From DASWZN01 sp963841635 (lineage in GTDB: Bacteria > Acidobacteriota > Terriglobia > Bryobacterales > Bryobacteraceae), in the NCBI GenBank assembly GCA_963841635.1, contig CAWJDO010000002.1:4154001-4218000 (forward strand): a stretch of DNA of 64,000 nt, in the 5' to 3' direction. This document shows positions 54,737 to 63,226 of the stretch, in pieces. The notes below the pieces were generated by a model, which was given only the letters and a program-made list of their open reading frames with translations, made no database searches and was not told where the DNA came from. The stretch's first letter is position 1. Each line of letters starts with the position of its first letter. The position numbers were made by a program, and so were the translations under genes.

Positions 54737-56487
54737 TGCCCGCCGCTACCTCCGCCGTCCGCTTCCGCCAGCGCGCTGAACTGCTGGATTTCCTTCTGGA
54801 AGTGTCGGCGGCCACCTCGGAAACGCTCACCGATCTCGACGGTCTGCTCGCCAACGTAGCCGACATCATCCGCAAGGTGGTGCCGTACGAACTCTTCGCG
54901 CTGCAACTCTACAACGAGAAACAGAAGACGCTGCGAATCCGGTACGCCATCGGCCACCGCGACGAGGTGGTCAAAAACCTGGTGGTGAATCTCGGAGAGG
55001 GGCTCACCGGAACCGCGGCAGAAACGCGCCTGCCCGTGCTGGCGGCCGACGTGCGCCGCGACCCGCGCTACCTCAACGCCCTCGACGCCGTGCGCGCCGA
55101 ACTCGCCGTGCCGATGCTGGCCCGCGGCAAGGTAGTGGGCGTCATCGACGTCCAATCGACCCGCGTGGGCGCCTACACGGAGTACGACCGCTCGCTGCTT
55201 CGCGTCATCGCCGCGCGCGTGGCCGTGACCATCGACAACGCGCGCCTCTTCCGCCGCGTGGACCGGCAGAACAAGACGCTCAAGCTGCTCTCGCAGGTCT
55301 CGCAGGAATTCTCGTCCATACTGGACCTGAACGAACTGCTGGCCCGCATCGCGGCTTCGGTAAAGACGCTCATCAACTACGACGCCTTTAGCGTCCTGCT
55401 GCTGGACGAGAAGGCGAACGTGCTGCGGCACCGCTTCAGCGTCCGTCACGATCAGCGCGTCCGCATCGATAACGTGCCGCTCTCGAAGGGCATCACCGGC
55501 TTGGCGGCTTCATCGCGCAAGGCAGTGCGCTCGCACAATACGCTGCAGGATCCGCACTACATCCCCACCCACCCGGACGTGCGTTCGGAAGTGGCCGTGC
55601 CACTGCTCTCCCAGGACCGCGTGGTGGGCGTGATGGACATCGAGAGCGACCAGTACGCCTATTTCACGGATGACACCGTGCGGATGCTGACGCTGCTGGC
55701 GCCCCAGATCGCCAGCTCGGTCGAGAACGCGCGCCTCTACGGCGAGGTGGCCGAGCGCGAGCGGAAAATCGAGCAGGACCTGGTGTCCGCGCGCGAGCTG
55801 CAGGCGGCGCTGCTGCCCTCGGAAGCTCCGGAGCTGAGGGGCCTGGAAGTCGCCATCGGCTACCGGCCGGCGCGCATCATCGGCGGCGACCTCTACCACT
55901 TCTTCGAATACATCGACGACGCGGCGCTGATCACCATGGGCGACGTGAGCGGCAAGGGCGTGGCCGCGGCCCTCTACGGCGCGCTGGCGAGCGGCCTGTT
56001 GCGTACGATGGTGCCCTCACGGCGCGATCCCGCGCTCCTGCTGCGTCTGCTCAACCAGGCCCTGATGCAGCGCAAAGTGGAAGCCCGCTTCGTGGCCCTG
56101 CTCGTCATGCTCTGGCACGCCGGCACGCGGCGTCTGACCATGGCCAACTCCGGCGCCATGCCCCCGGTGATCTGCCGAGGCGCGGAGATCATCAAGCCGC
56201 AGGTGGAAGGCGTGCCGCTCGGCCTGCTGCCCGATCGCGAGTACGACAACCTCGTCTTCCAGGCGCACCCTGGCGACCTGATCGTAGTCTTTTCGGACGG
56301 CATTACCGACCAACTCAATCCCGCCGGAGCCGACTACGGAAGAAGGCGGCTGACCGACCTATTGAAGAAGGTCTGCGCCGGAACGCCACAAACGGTGATC
56401 GACGCGGTCTTCGCAGACCTGGACCGCTTCGCAGCATCAAGCCCGGCCTTCGACGATCAAACATTGCTGGTATTGCGAGTGAAGTGA
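54736..56487 (+). CDS. GAF-GAF-PP2C (SpoIIE-type) phosphatase
   Basis: Cytoplasmic signalling phosphatase, 583 residues. Two GAF domains (about 15-160 and 165-320) contain GEGLTGTAAETRLPVLAADV, and then SKGITGLAASSRKAV. A helical linker leads to the PP2C/SpoIIE domain (about 360-583) with GGDLYHFFEYID, MGDVSGKGVAAALYG, VVFSDGITDQLNP and FDDQTLLVLRVK, so the metal-binding Asp residues are present. It would dephosphorylate an anti-sigma-antagonist-type partner; none is adjacent. The start ATG 54736 overlaps the 26-codon ORF. An exact inverted repeat follows the stop. Confidence 0.87.
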   Translation: MPAATSAVRFRQRAELLDFLLEVSAATSETLTDLDGLLANVADIIRKVVPYELFALQLYNEKQKTLRIRYAIGHRDEVVKNLVVNLGEGLTGTAAETRLPVLAADVRRDPRYLNALDAVRAELAVPMLARGKVVGVIDVQSTRVGAYTEYDRSLLRVIAARVAVTIDNARLFRRVDRQNKTLKLLSQVSQEFSSILDLNELLARIAASVKTLINYDAFSVLLLDEKANVLRHRFSVRHDQRVRIDNVPLSKGITGLAASSRKAVRSHNTLQDPHYIPTHPDVRSEVAVPLLSQDRVVGVMDIESDQYAYFTDDTVRMLTLLAPQIASSVENARLYGEVAERERKIEQDLVSARELQAALLPSEAPELRGLEVAIGYRPARIIGGDLYHFFEYIDDAALITMGDVSGKGVAAALYGALASGLLRTMVPSRRDPALLLRLLNQALMQRKVEARFVALLVMLWHAGTRRLTMANSGAMPPVICRGAEIIKPQVEGVPLGLLPDREYDNLVFQAHPGDLIVVFSDGITDQLNPAGADYGRRRLTDLLKKVCAGTPQTVIDAVFADLDRFAASSPAFDDQTLLVLRVK

Positions 56488-56497
56488 AAAAACCTTT

Positions 56498-56573
56498 GGC
56501 CACGAATGAACGCGAATGAACACGAATAAGAGTTTTGTTTCCCATCCGTGTTCATTCGTGTTCATTCGTGGCC
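56498..56573. terminator. 27-bp inverted repeat, likely bidirectional terminator
   Basis: GGCCACGAATGAACGCGAAT then GAACACG (56498-56524) pairs with CGTGTTCATTCGTGTTCATT then CGTGGCC (56547-56573) over 27 bp with one wobble position. The spacer is 22 bases. It lies between the PP2C gene and lysA. The direct repeat of TTCATTCGTG within each arm makes slippage possible. Confidence 0.75.
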
Positions 56574-56593
56574 AGTATTTTTTGGTTTAAACC

Positions 56594-57841
56594 ATGCCTT
56601 GCTCCTGTCACTACGATCAGAACGACCTCTTTTGCGAAAGCGTCTCGCTAGCCGACCTTGCTGCGCGCGAGGGAACGCCGTGCTACGTCTATTCGAGTAG
56701 CGCGATTGTCGAAAACTACCGCGCCTACGACGAAGCCCTGGCGGGCATCCCGCACCGCATCTGCTACGCCACCAAAGCCAACTCCAGCCTGGGCGTGCTG
56801 CACCTGCTGATCCAGGCCGGAGCGGGTTTCGACATCGTCTCGGGCGGCGAGTTGTACCGTGTCCTGAAAGCTGGCGGCAAGCCGTCGGATGTGGTTTTCT
56901 CGGGCGTGGGCAAGACTGCCGACGAGGTCGAATACGCGTTGGCCGAGGGCATCCACAGCTTCAACTGCGAGTCCGAAGCGGAACTGGCGCTGATTGACGC
57001 ATTGGCGGCGCGGCGGGGCGTAAAGGCCCGCGCCGCGGTGCGCGTGAATCCGGACGTGAGCCCGGAAACGCATCCCTACATCGTGACCGGCCTGCGGGAC
57101 AACAAGTTCGGGATCGCGATGGCGGAAGTGGAAGAGGTCTACGAACGCGCCCGCACCTTGCGCAACGTGGCGCTCGAAGGCGTGAGCTGCCACATCGGGT
57201 CGCAGATTCTAGACGCCGCTTCCATACTCGAAGCCGTGGACAAAATGCTCGCGCTGGTGGACCGCCTGCGGGCGCGCGGCCTTCCGATCCGCTCTCTGGA
57301 TTTGGGCGGCGGCCTGGGCATCGCCTACCGCCCCGAAGAGCGAACCCCGGAAATCGCCGCGTTCGTCGAGGCGATCCGTTCGAAGATCGAGGGCAAGGAC
57401 CTGTTCCTCGTGCTCGAGCCGGGCCGCTCCATCGTGGGCGAAGCGGGCGTGCTGCTGACGAGGGTGCTCTACCGGAAGTCCAGTCAGGCGAAGGAATTCA
57501 TCGTCGTGGATGCGGCCATGAACGATCTGATCCGGCCCTCGCTCTACCAGTCGCACCACGAAATCGCACCGGTGCGCAAGGCAGCGCGCGGAAAGATCCT
57601 GGCCGACGTGGTGGGGCCCATCTGCGAGAGCGGCGACTTCCTGGCGCGCGACCGCGAGATCGGAGACGTGCTGCCGGGCGACCTTCTCGCGGTGGCAACG
57701 GTGGGCGCCTACGGCTTCGTGGCCGCGTCGAACTACAATGCGAGGGTCAAGCCCCCCGAGGTTCTCGTCGAACGCACCCACTGGCGCACGATTCGTGAAC
57801 GAGAGACCTACGACGACCTGATCCGCCACGAGCGCATCTAA
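56594..57841 (+). CDS. lysA: Diaminopimelate decarboxylase
   Basis: PLP-dependent decarboxylase making lysine from meso-diaminopimelate, 415 residues. K61 in CYATKANSS is the PLP-binding Lys. GGGLGIAYR is the phosphate loop; GPICESGDFLARDREIGDV near the C-terminus carries the catalytic Cys of the partner subunit. The usual length and complete motif set exclude a degraded copy. It has no lysine-pathway neighbours and stands after the terminator-like repeat. Confidence 0.95.
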   Translation: MPCSCHYDQNDLFCESVSLADLAAREGTPCYVYSSSAIVENYRAYDEALAGIPHRICYATKANSSLGVLHLLIQAGAGFDIVSGGELYRVLKAGGKPSDVVFSGVGKTADEVEYALAEGIHSFNCESEAELALIDALAARRGVKARAAVRVNPDVSPETHPYIVTGLRDNKFGIAMAEVEEVYERARTLRNVALEGVSCHIGSQILDAASILEAVDKMLALVDRLRARGLPIRSLDLGGGLGIAYRPEERTPEIAAFVEAIRSKIEGKDLFLVLEPGRSIVGEAGVLLTRVLYRKSSQAKEFIVVDAAMNDLIRPSLYQSHHEIAPVRKAARGKILADVVGPICESGDFLARDREIGDVLPGDLLAVATVGAYGFVAASNYNARVKPPEVLVERTHWRTIRERETYDDLIRHERI

Positions 57842-57850
57842 AAAAGTGGG

Positions 57851-57887
57851 GCAGGACTCCAGTCCTGCAGCGGGTCTCCAGACCCGC
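57851..57887. terminator. Two tandem 8-bp hairpins after lysA
   Basis: GCAGGACTCCAGTCCTGC (57851-57868) and GCGGGTCTCCAGACCCGC (57870-57887) are perfect 8-bp stems, each with a CC loop. They lie 9 bases after the lysA stop and probably act as its terminator; there is no U-tract. The style matches the hairpins at 841-903. Confidence 0.55.
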
Positions 57888-58075
57888 CTCCGTCCGCCGC
57901 ATCTCTGTAGAGCCACCGTGGCGCAGGCGACGCCAACCCGCCCTCAAGAGTGCCGGTCACGGCTCTCCCCCATGAAGGCGACCAGCGACTGCCGCGGCTC
58001 GGCGAAGGCTAGAACTGTGCCTGGCGCATGGGCCTCAGTAACGCCGAGCTGCGACGCAGACGTCATAGCATAGAA

Positions 58076-59203
58076 ATGAAACCGCCCGGCAGTTGCGCGC
58101 TTACTGCGACCGTTCTGGGGTGGTTCGCGTGCACCTGGGTTGCCGGAGCCCACGGTCCATCGCCGCAGCGTCCCGAGGGCGCAGTTGTGAGTCCCGGAGG
58201 GCTCCGGCAGGCCGGGGCCCTCCGCCACCTTAGGTTTAGCGCCAACGGGCAATACGTCCTCGCACAAGACTCATCCCGCGTTACGGTCCTGAGGGTAGAG
58301 CCCTTTGCGATCCTATTCACAGTTCTAGCCGAGAACGCCACACTCGCCGAGTTCAGCCCGGACTCGCGGGAGGTGTTGTTCGTCAGTTCCGTGACACGCA
58401 TGGAGCCGGGCAGGCTCTTGCTCAGCAACTCGGTGCCGCATGTGGAGCGCTGGAGCGTCGCGGAGCGCAAGCGCGTCGAGTTTACGGAGATCCACTCCCA
58501 GCCCTGCGGAACGTTGAAGCTCTCCCCGAACGGCCGCATCCTGGCCTGTGTCGACTTTGCTGGCGCTCTCCGACTTTTCGACACCGCCTCAGGCGAGACG
58601 ATACTCGTCAAGAAAGACCTTTGCCGTCCGTATGAATATTGGTTCCCTTTTCGCGGCGACGGACCGGTCCCCCGGCCCCATCTGTTCGGCGACCTCGGCG
58701 ATGCGGGAATCGAGTTCTCGTCTGATGGGCGCTTCGTGCTGGCCGTACGCGGACTGGCGGACGGGTCCCCTTTCGGCTGGGACTCGGTGAAGAGAAAACC
58801 CGCAAGGCTAAGCGGAGCATTAAGACAGCAGTACGCAAAGGGCGAGTTCGTTTTTGTTGGGAGCGACCAGATACTGATAAGGCCTATCCGTCGGATCCAC
58901 GACGGCTTCAAGTCCTGCTCGCTGGCGTCCTTCCCCTCGGGAAGGACGCTCTTGCGCCCGTCTTTGCCCGCCGACGGCATGATGTACCGGGCCGCAGACC
59001 CCGGCTTTATCATCAACCGCCCGCTTTGGCAGTTCGCCGTGGCGGCCATCGAATATCGCACGGGACAGATGATCACGAGCGAGACCCCAGCGCTCGATGT
59101 GTTTGGCCGCCACTACGTGGCGGAACGTGCAGACGGCGCGGTGGGGCTGTACGAAAGAGGCAACCCGACCGCCGTGGCCGTGGTCAGGCTCACGAATGAG
59201 TAG
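58076..59203 (+). CDS. Secreted beta-propeller-like protein of unknown function
   Basis: A 375-residue exported protein with a signal peptide (ALTATVLGWFACTWVAG). Repeats such as LRFSANGQYVLAQDSSRVTV, LAEFSPDSREVLFVS, KLSPNGRILACVDF and EFSSDGRFVLAVRG are WD40/TolB-like blades, so a beta-propeller fold is likely. It has no catalytic motif. Start ATG 58076 is chosen because the signal peptide begins there; an in-frame upstream ATG at 58028 is possible. It precedes a long non-coding repeat region. Confidence 0.7.
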   Translation: MKPPGSCALTATVLGWFACTWVAGAHGPSPQRPEGAVVSPGGLRQAGALRHLRFSANGQYVLAQDSSRVTVLRVEPFAILFTVLAENATLAEFSPDSREVLFVSSVTRMEPGRLLLSNSVPHVERWSVAERKRVEFTEIHSQPCGTLKLSPNGRILACVDFAGALRLFDTASGETILVKKDLCRPYEYWFPFRGDGPVPRPHLFGDLGDAGIEFSSDGRFVLAVRGLADGSPFGWDSVKRKPARLSGALRQQYAKGEFVFVGSDQILIRPIRRIHDGFKSCSLASFPSGRTLLRPSLPADGMMYRAADPGFIINRPLWQFAVAAIEYRTGQMITSETPALDVFGRHYVAERADGAVGLYERGNPTAVAVVRLTNE

Positions 59204-59439
59204 CAGTAGCTTCGGAAGTTACCTTCTTGGGGCGGCGGTTCAGGCTCTGCTGCCGCGTCAGTCTCCAGCCGGGGCCCTACGACGCCCGGTCGAAGCAACC
59301 TCTTACGATCACTGCCGTTGTATTTCCAGATTTGCCCGCGATTCAATCGCTTGCGAATTCTGAGCCCTTGACGATAATCCGCGCCGGGTTACGCTCGTGT
59401 CGGTGGCGCCATGTCTTCAGCACACGAACACGTCCCGGT

Positions 59440-59762
59440 CATCACTTTTCATCACATCCTACACCCCCCGGCCGATGTCGCTCCGAGCGCGAAGCCTCCA
59501 TCGGGGGCAGATTGGGCCGCGCACTGCCGTTCCCGCATCACTTTTCATCACCGGCTACACCCCCGGCCGATGTCGCCAGCAGCGCGAAGCCCTATCGGCG
59601 GTCAGCTTGGCCGCGCACTGCCGTACCCGTCATCGCTTTTCATCACCGGCTACACCCCCGGCCGATGTCGCGAGCAGCGCGAAGCTCCCAATCGGCGGTC
59701 AGCCTGGCCGCGCACTGCCGTTCCCGTCATCACTTTTCATCACTGTCTACACCCCCGGGCCG
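59440..59762 (+). repeat. ~96-bp structured tandem array (three full copies plus part)
   Basis: CATCACTTTTCATCACCGGC begins each unit in consensus; copies start at 59440, 59536, 59631 and 59728, periods 96, 95 and 97. Each unit contains CACCCCCGGCCGATGTCGC and ATCGGCGGTCAGC-type elements, so GCCGAT pairs with ATCGGC, and TCGCG with CGCGA, forming hairpins. All three forward frames are open across much of it, which is a by-product of the repeats; I do not call a gene. The stretch 59204-60003 around it has no convincing gene. Confidence 0.8.
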
Positions 59763-59850
59763 ATCCGGCCCAGACCCGGCGCAAAATGGCACTCCAGAAA
59801 AGTGCAACAGGGTCCCAGTTTCCATGGTCCGTTCCCTGAACCGCGCGCGT

Positions 59851-59882
59851 CAGCACCGAACCACGCGCGTAAGCGAGCGGAC
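59851..59882 (+). repeat. Dispersed 32-base intergenic repeat, copy 2
   Basis: CAGCACCGAACCACGCGCGT then AAGCGAGCGGAC. Differs from the copy at 11192-11223 in only a few bases. Confidence 0.7.
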
Positions 59883-60003
59883 TCCCTAGCCCCGAATCGC
59901 CCCCCCACTCCCCTGTTTTGGGGATGAACCGCCTTGCCTCCAGCACGTTTAAAAAGATGAGTGCCCCAGCCCGCAGGCTGGTATTCTCTTAGGGAGGTCC
60001 ACT

Positions 60004-61224
60004 ATGCGTAAGACCCTGTTCGTTCCCCTCGTTCTCCTGTTGGCCTGCGCCCTGCCCGCCTGGTGTCAGGACGACAATTCCAACGGATACTTCTCGCCCG
60101 AGCAGCTCGACAACCTGCTGGCGCCCATCGCGCTCTATCCCGACCCGCTTCTGTCGCAGGTTCTGGTGGCCGCCACGTTCCCGGACCAGATCGACGAAGC
60201 GTCCCGTTTCGTGCGCGGCAACAACGATCCCGGCTATATCGACGAAGAGCCCTGGGACGTGAGCGTGAAAGCCGTCGCTCATTACCCGACCGTGCTGTTT
60301 AGCATGGCCGACAAATTGGATTGGACCACGGCTCTGGGACAGGCCTACGTCAGCCAATCCACCGACGTGATGGCGTCGGTTCAGCGGCTCCGTGTGGAGG
60401 CGCGTTCCGCCGGCAACCTGGTGACCACGCCGCAGCAGGAAGTGCGCGAGGACGACGGCTATGTCGAGATCTGGCCGGCCCAACCGCAGTACATCTACGT
60501 GCCGGTCTATGACCCCGCCCTGATCTACTACCGCCAGCCCGGTTACTACATGGGACTTTCGTTCGGGCGCGGCTTCTTCATCGGCGCCTGGCTCAACAAC
60601 GACTTCGACTGGCGCTCTCACCGGGTCTACTACCACGGCTGGGATGACCATTACGGAAGGGGCTGGATGGTGCGCTCCCGTTCGTTCGTACATATCAACA
60701 ACGTGTACGTGAACGTGAACTACCGCAACGTGGCGGTGAACCGCACGGTGGTGAACCGTACAGTGAACTACAACACGCTCGACCGGTATCACAGCGTCCA
60801 CCGGGACGTACATTACGACAACGTCCGGGGACATGACCAGAACCGGGCCCTGTACAACGACCACCGGCCGGTCCAGAACAAGATCATCGACCGTAACATC
60901 AACACCAACGACGGGCGGATCGATGCCTATCGCGGCCACCAGCCACAGGGCTGGCGCCAGGAGAACCGCCCGCCAGAGCCCAATCAGCCACGTCCGCAAG
61001 TCAACAACCCGCCGCCGAACCGGCCCGAAGTCAGGCCGGCGGAGCGCGACAATTCGGCCTTTGGCGGCAACCGCGGCGGCTTCGATCCGCACGCGGCGAG
61101 CCAGCGCGGGCAGGACAGCCGAAATGAGGTCAGACGGCCAGCACCCCAGTCAAGGCCTGCGCCCCCGCCGAAGCCGGCTCCCCGCAACGACGGCAACAAC
61201 AAGGACAAGGATAGGAGGCGGTAA
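60004..61224 (+). CDS. DUF3300 exported protein
   Basis: A 406-residue exported protein with a signal peptide (LVLLLACALPAWC). The DUF3300 domain (about 30-250) is recognisable: FSPEQLDNLLAPIALYPDPL, WTTALGQAYVSQSTDVMASV and YIYVPVYDPALIYYRQPG. The C-terminal part is Asn/Arg/Pro-rich and disordered (NRPPEPNQPRPQVNNPPPNR). DUF3300 is frequently paired with DUF2950, as here; both have unknown function and are probably periplasmic. GGGAGGT gives a ribosome site. The next gene overlaps by one base (TAATG). Confidence 0.88.
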   Translation: MRKTLFVPLVLLLACALPAWCQDDNSNGYFSPEQLDNLLAPIALYPDPLLSQVLVAATFPDQIDEASRFVRGNNDPGYIDEEPWDVSVKAVAHYPTVLFSMADKLDWTTALGQAYVSQSTDVMASVQRLRVEARSAGNLVTTPQQEVREDDGYVEIWPAQPQYIYVPVYDPALIYYRQPGYYMGLSFGRGFFIGAWLNNDFDWRSHRVYYHGWDDHYGRGWMVRSRSFVHINNVYVNVNYRNVAVNRTVVNRTVNYNTLDRYHSVHRDVHYDNVRGHDQNRALYNDHRPVQNKIIDRNINTNDGRIDAYRGHQPQGWRQENRPPEPNQPRPQVNNPPPNRPEVRPAERDNSAFGGNRGGFDPHAASQRGQDSRNEVRRPAPQSRPAPPPKPAPRNDGNNKDKDRRR

Positions 61225-62192
61225 TGAGCGCGATCCTGAAATGCCATTGCGCGTGCGGCGCGCTGGCGCTGCTGTTGGCTGCCGGCCCGCTCGGCGCCGC
61301 GGTCGAGCAGACGCTGTTCTCCTCCCCCGACGATGCCGTTCAAGCCTTGGTAAGCGCTGCCGGGGCGAAAGACCAGGCTGCGATGACCGCGGTTCTGGGT
61401 GCCGAGCGCGAGAAACTGCTGTCGGGCGATCCCATCGAAGACGCCAACGCCCTCGCCCGCTTCGGGGAGAGGCTCAAGAAGTCCGTGAAGCTGGTGCGCG
61501 TGGACGACGCCAAGTTCACGCTCACCGTCGGCGACGACCAGTTCCCCTTCCCCATCCCGCTGGTCAAAGCTGGGGACAAGTGGCGGTTCGACACGGCCGC
61601 CGGCCTGGACGAAATTCTGAGCCGCAGGATCGGGCAGAACGAGCTCTCCGCCATCATGACCTGCCGCGCCTACGTGGTCGCGCAATGGGAGTACTTCACC
61701 CAGGCGCTCGACACGGCGGAGGACGGGCTGGCCGTGTACGCGCAGAAGTTCGTCAGCACGCCCGGCCAGCGCAACGGCCTGTACTGGGATGTGGCCGAGG
61801 GCGAGAAACCGAGTCCGATGGGGAAGCTGATAGCGGAGGCGCGCGCCGAAGGATATCCCGCCGGCCGCTCGCAGACACCCGCCGCCACGGACCAGGCTGC
61901 TCCGCAGCGCCACCGAACGCCGTTCCATGGGTATTTTTTGCGCATATTGAAGGCCCAAGGACCGCACGCGCCGGGCGGGAAATTCGGCTACGTCATCAAC
62001 GGCCACATGATTGCCGGCTATGCGCTCGTGGCCTTTCCCGCCAAGTGGGGCAGCGGCGGCATCATGACATTCATCGTCAACGGCCAGGGCCGCATCTATC
62101 AGAAGAACCTGGGCCCCAAAACCGCCGAAATCGCGAACGCGATGACCGAGTACGACCCCGATCCGAGCTGGACGCTGGTGAAGGAGCCATAA
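61224..62192 (+). CDS. DUF2950 exported protein
   Basis: A 322-residue exported protein with a signal peptide (ALALLLAAGPLGAA). DUF2950 motifs are present: SPDDAVQALVSAAGAKDQAA, then YAQKFVSTPGQRNGLYWD and HGYFLRILKAQGPHAPGG. The family has unknown function. The start overlaps the DUF3300 stop (TAATG), so the two are co-expressed and may form a complex in the periplasm. Confidence 0.88.
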   Translation: MSAILKCHCACGALALLLAAGPLGAAVEQTLFSSPDDAVQALVSAAGAKDQAAMTAVLGAEREKLLSGDPIEDANALARFGERLKKSVKLVRVDDAKFTLTVGDDQFPFPIPLVKAGDKWRFDTAAGLDEILSRRIGQNELSAIMTCRAYVVAQWEYFTQALDTAEDGLAVYAQKFVSTPGQRNGLYWDVAEGEKPSPMGKLIAEARAEGYPAGRSQTPAATDQAAPQRHRTPFHGYFLRILKAQGPHAPGGKFGYVINGHMIAGYALVAFPAKWGSGGIMTFIVNGQGRIYQKNLGPKTAEIANAMTEYDPDPSWTLVKEP

Positions 62193-62201
62193 AGAGGCGG
62201 T

Positions 62202-62232
62202 CGGCTGTCAGTCAGCGGTCAGCGCTCAGCTC
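62202..62232 (-). repeat. GCTGA(C/T)GGCT-type short-repeat run
   Basis: On the plus strand it reads CGGCTGTCAGTCAGCGGTCA then GCGCTCAGCTC. It resembles the inverse of the unit at 12381-12407 and lies between two convergent genes. Confidence 0.4.
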
Positions 62233-62237
62233 CGCAC

Positions 62238-62948
62238 CTACGGCTTCGCGAATCTCGCGTCATCGATAGGCACGTTGTTCTTCAGTTCGGTGGTGGTGAA
62301 GATGATCTCGCCTACGGGCATGAGCTGGCGGATGCGAAAGGGCGTCTGTATACCGTCGATCTCGCGGTAGTCGGAGAACGTCGCCACGATGACCATGTCC
62401 CCCTGCGGCGTGTCGTAGATGCTGGTTTCGCGCAGCAGCAGGAAATTCTGGGCGTCATAGTAGCGGGTAATAACTTTGCCCGACGCCGCGGTGAGCTTGA
62501 TCACGTACGCCTCGCGGTCCCCAACCGGCTGCTTCCCCGCCAGCTCGGCCTTCGGGTATCGCGCCCGCCAATTGAGGACGGCGTTGAAGGACGCGCCGCG
62601 CTTGAACTCCTCGAGTGCGGTGCCGCTGAGTTCTGTGACCTGCCCGCTGGGATCCTGGTTCCATGCGACGCGGCCATCGAAGCCCTGGCGGGTCTCACCG
62701 ACACCCTCGAGGTTGGTCACGGTCAACTGCTTGTCGGGCGCCTTGGCGTACCGTTCGATGATTCCGCGCGCCTCGCTGGCCGGGAATTCCATCAGGCCCT
62801 TGGCGTAGCTGCTGGAGATCTTCTCGATTGCCAGCCGCCCGCCGGTGGCCGCGATCGACTTCTCGATCACCTGTTCGGCGGTGAGCGCAGGCTGGGCCGG
62901 GGCGGCGACGGAATAGACCAGGGAGGCCAGCAGCAGAATAGGGCGCAT
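62238..62948 (-). CDS. LolA-like exported protein of unknown function
   Basis: A 236-residue exported protein with a signal peptide (ILLLASLVYSVAAPAQ). The N-terminal LTAEQVIEKSIAATGGRLAI and the beta-rich remainder (GFDGRVAWNQDPSGQVTE, YYDAQNFLLLRETSIYD, DGIQTPFRIRQLMPVGE) resemble the LolA/LppX half-barrel used to carry or sense lipids. The resemblance is to fold, not to a named member. ATG 62948 is the likely start; further upstream there is an open frame without conservation. Convergent with the DUF2950 gene. Confidence 0.7.
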   Translation of the reverse strand: MRPILLLASLVYSVAAPAQPALTAEQVIEKSIAATGGRLAIEKISSSYAKGLMEFPASEARGIIERYAKAPDKQLTVTNLEGVGETRQGFDGRVAWNQDPSGQVTELSGTALEEFKRGASFNAVLNWRARYPKAELAGKQPVGDREAYVIKLTAASGKVITRYYDAQNFLLLRETSIYDTPQGDMVIVATFSDYREIDGIQTPFRIRQLMPVGEIIFTTTELKNNVPIDDARFAKP

Positions 62949-63165
62949 GACACCTACGAGTCTACCTGACCGAAACCAGCTACCGGGCGGTCTGATATTC
63001 TGTCGACTAGCGCTGCTGGTGTGGTGCGTCGCAGATTCCGTCGAGTATCGGAATTGGCCGCAGACCCGGGACTGGCTCGAATTCCGGCGCCTTTGCGAAA
63101 TTCGTGCCTGTCCCACCATTGGTCCTGTGTCAGCCATACTGTTCGATATTTGCGACGCACCACGC

Positions 63166-63197
63166 CAGCACCGAACCGCGACCGTCAGGGAGCGGTC
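63166..63197 (+). repeat. Dispersed intergenic repeat, copy 3 (GACCGTCAGGGAGCGG type)
   Basis: CAGCACCGAACCGCGACCGT then CAGGGAGCGGTC. The first half matches the copies at 11192 and 59851, the second half matches 50787-50813 and 51694-51720, so it links the two subtypes. Confidence 0.7.
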
Positions 63198-63226
63198 GGC
63201 CTGCTATGGCACAAGGAGGAGCTCTC

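Noticed and set aside
59763..59830. Possible insertion-sequence end next to the repeat array
   Set aside because: Words resembling IS21-type ends are present, but there is no transposase remnant and no paired end or target duplication, so I do not call a mobile element.
59227..59927. Three overlapping forward reading frames over the tandem array
   Set aside because: The frames are open only because the repeat is GC-rich and lacks stops. The products change frame from unit to unit (periods 96, 95, 97), and none has a ribosome site or a known domain.
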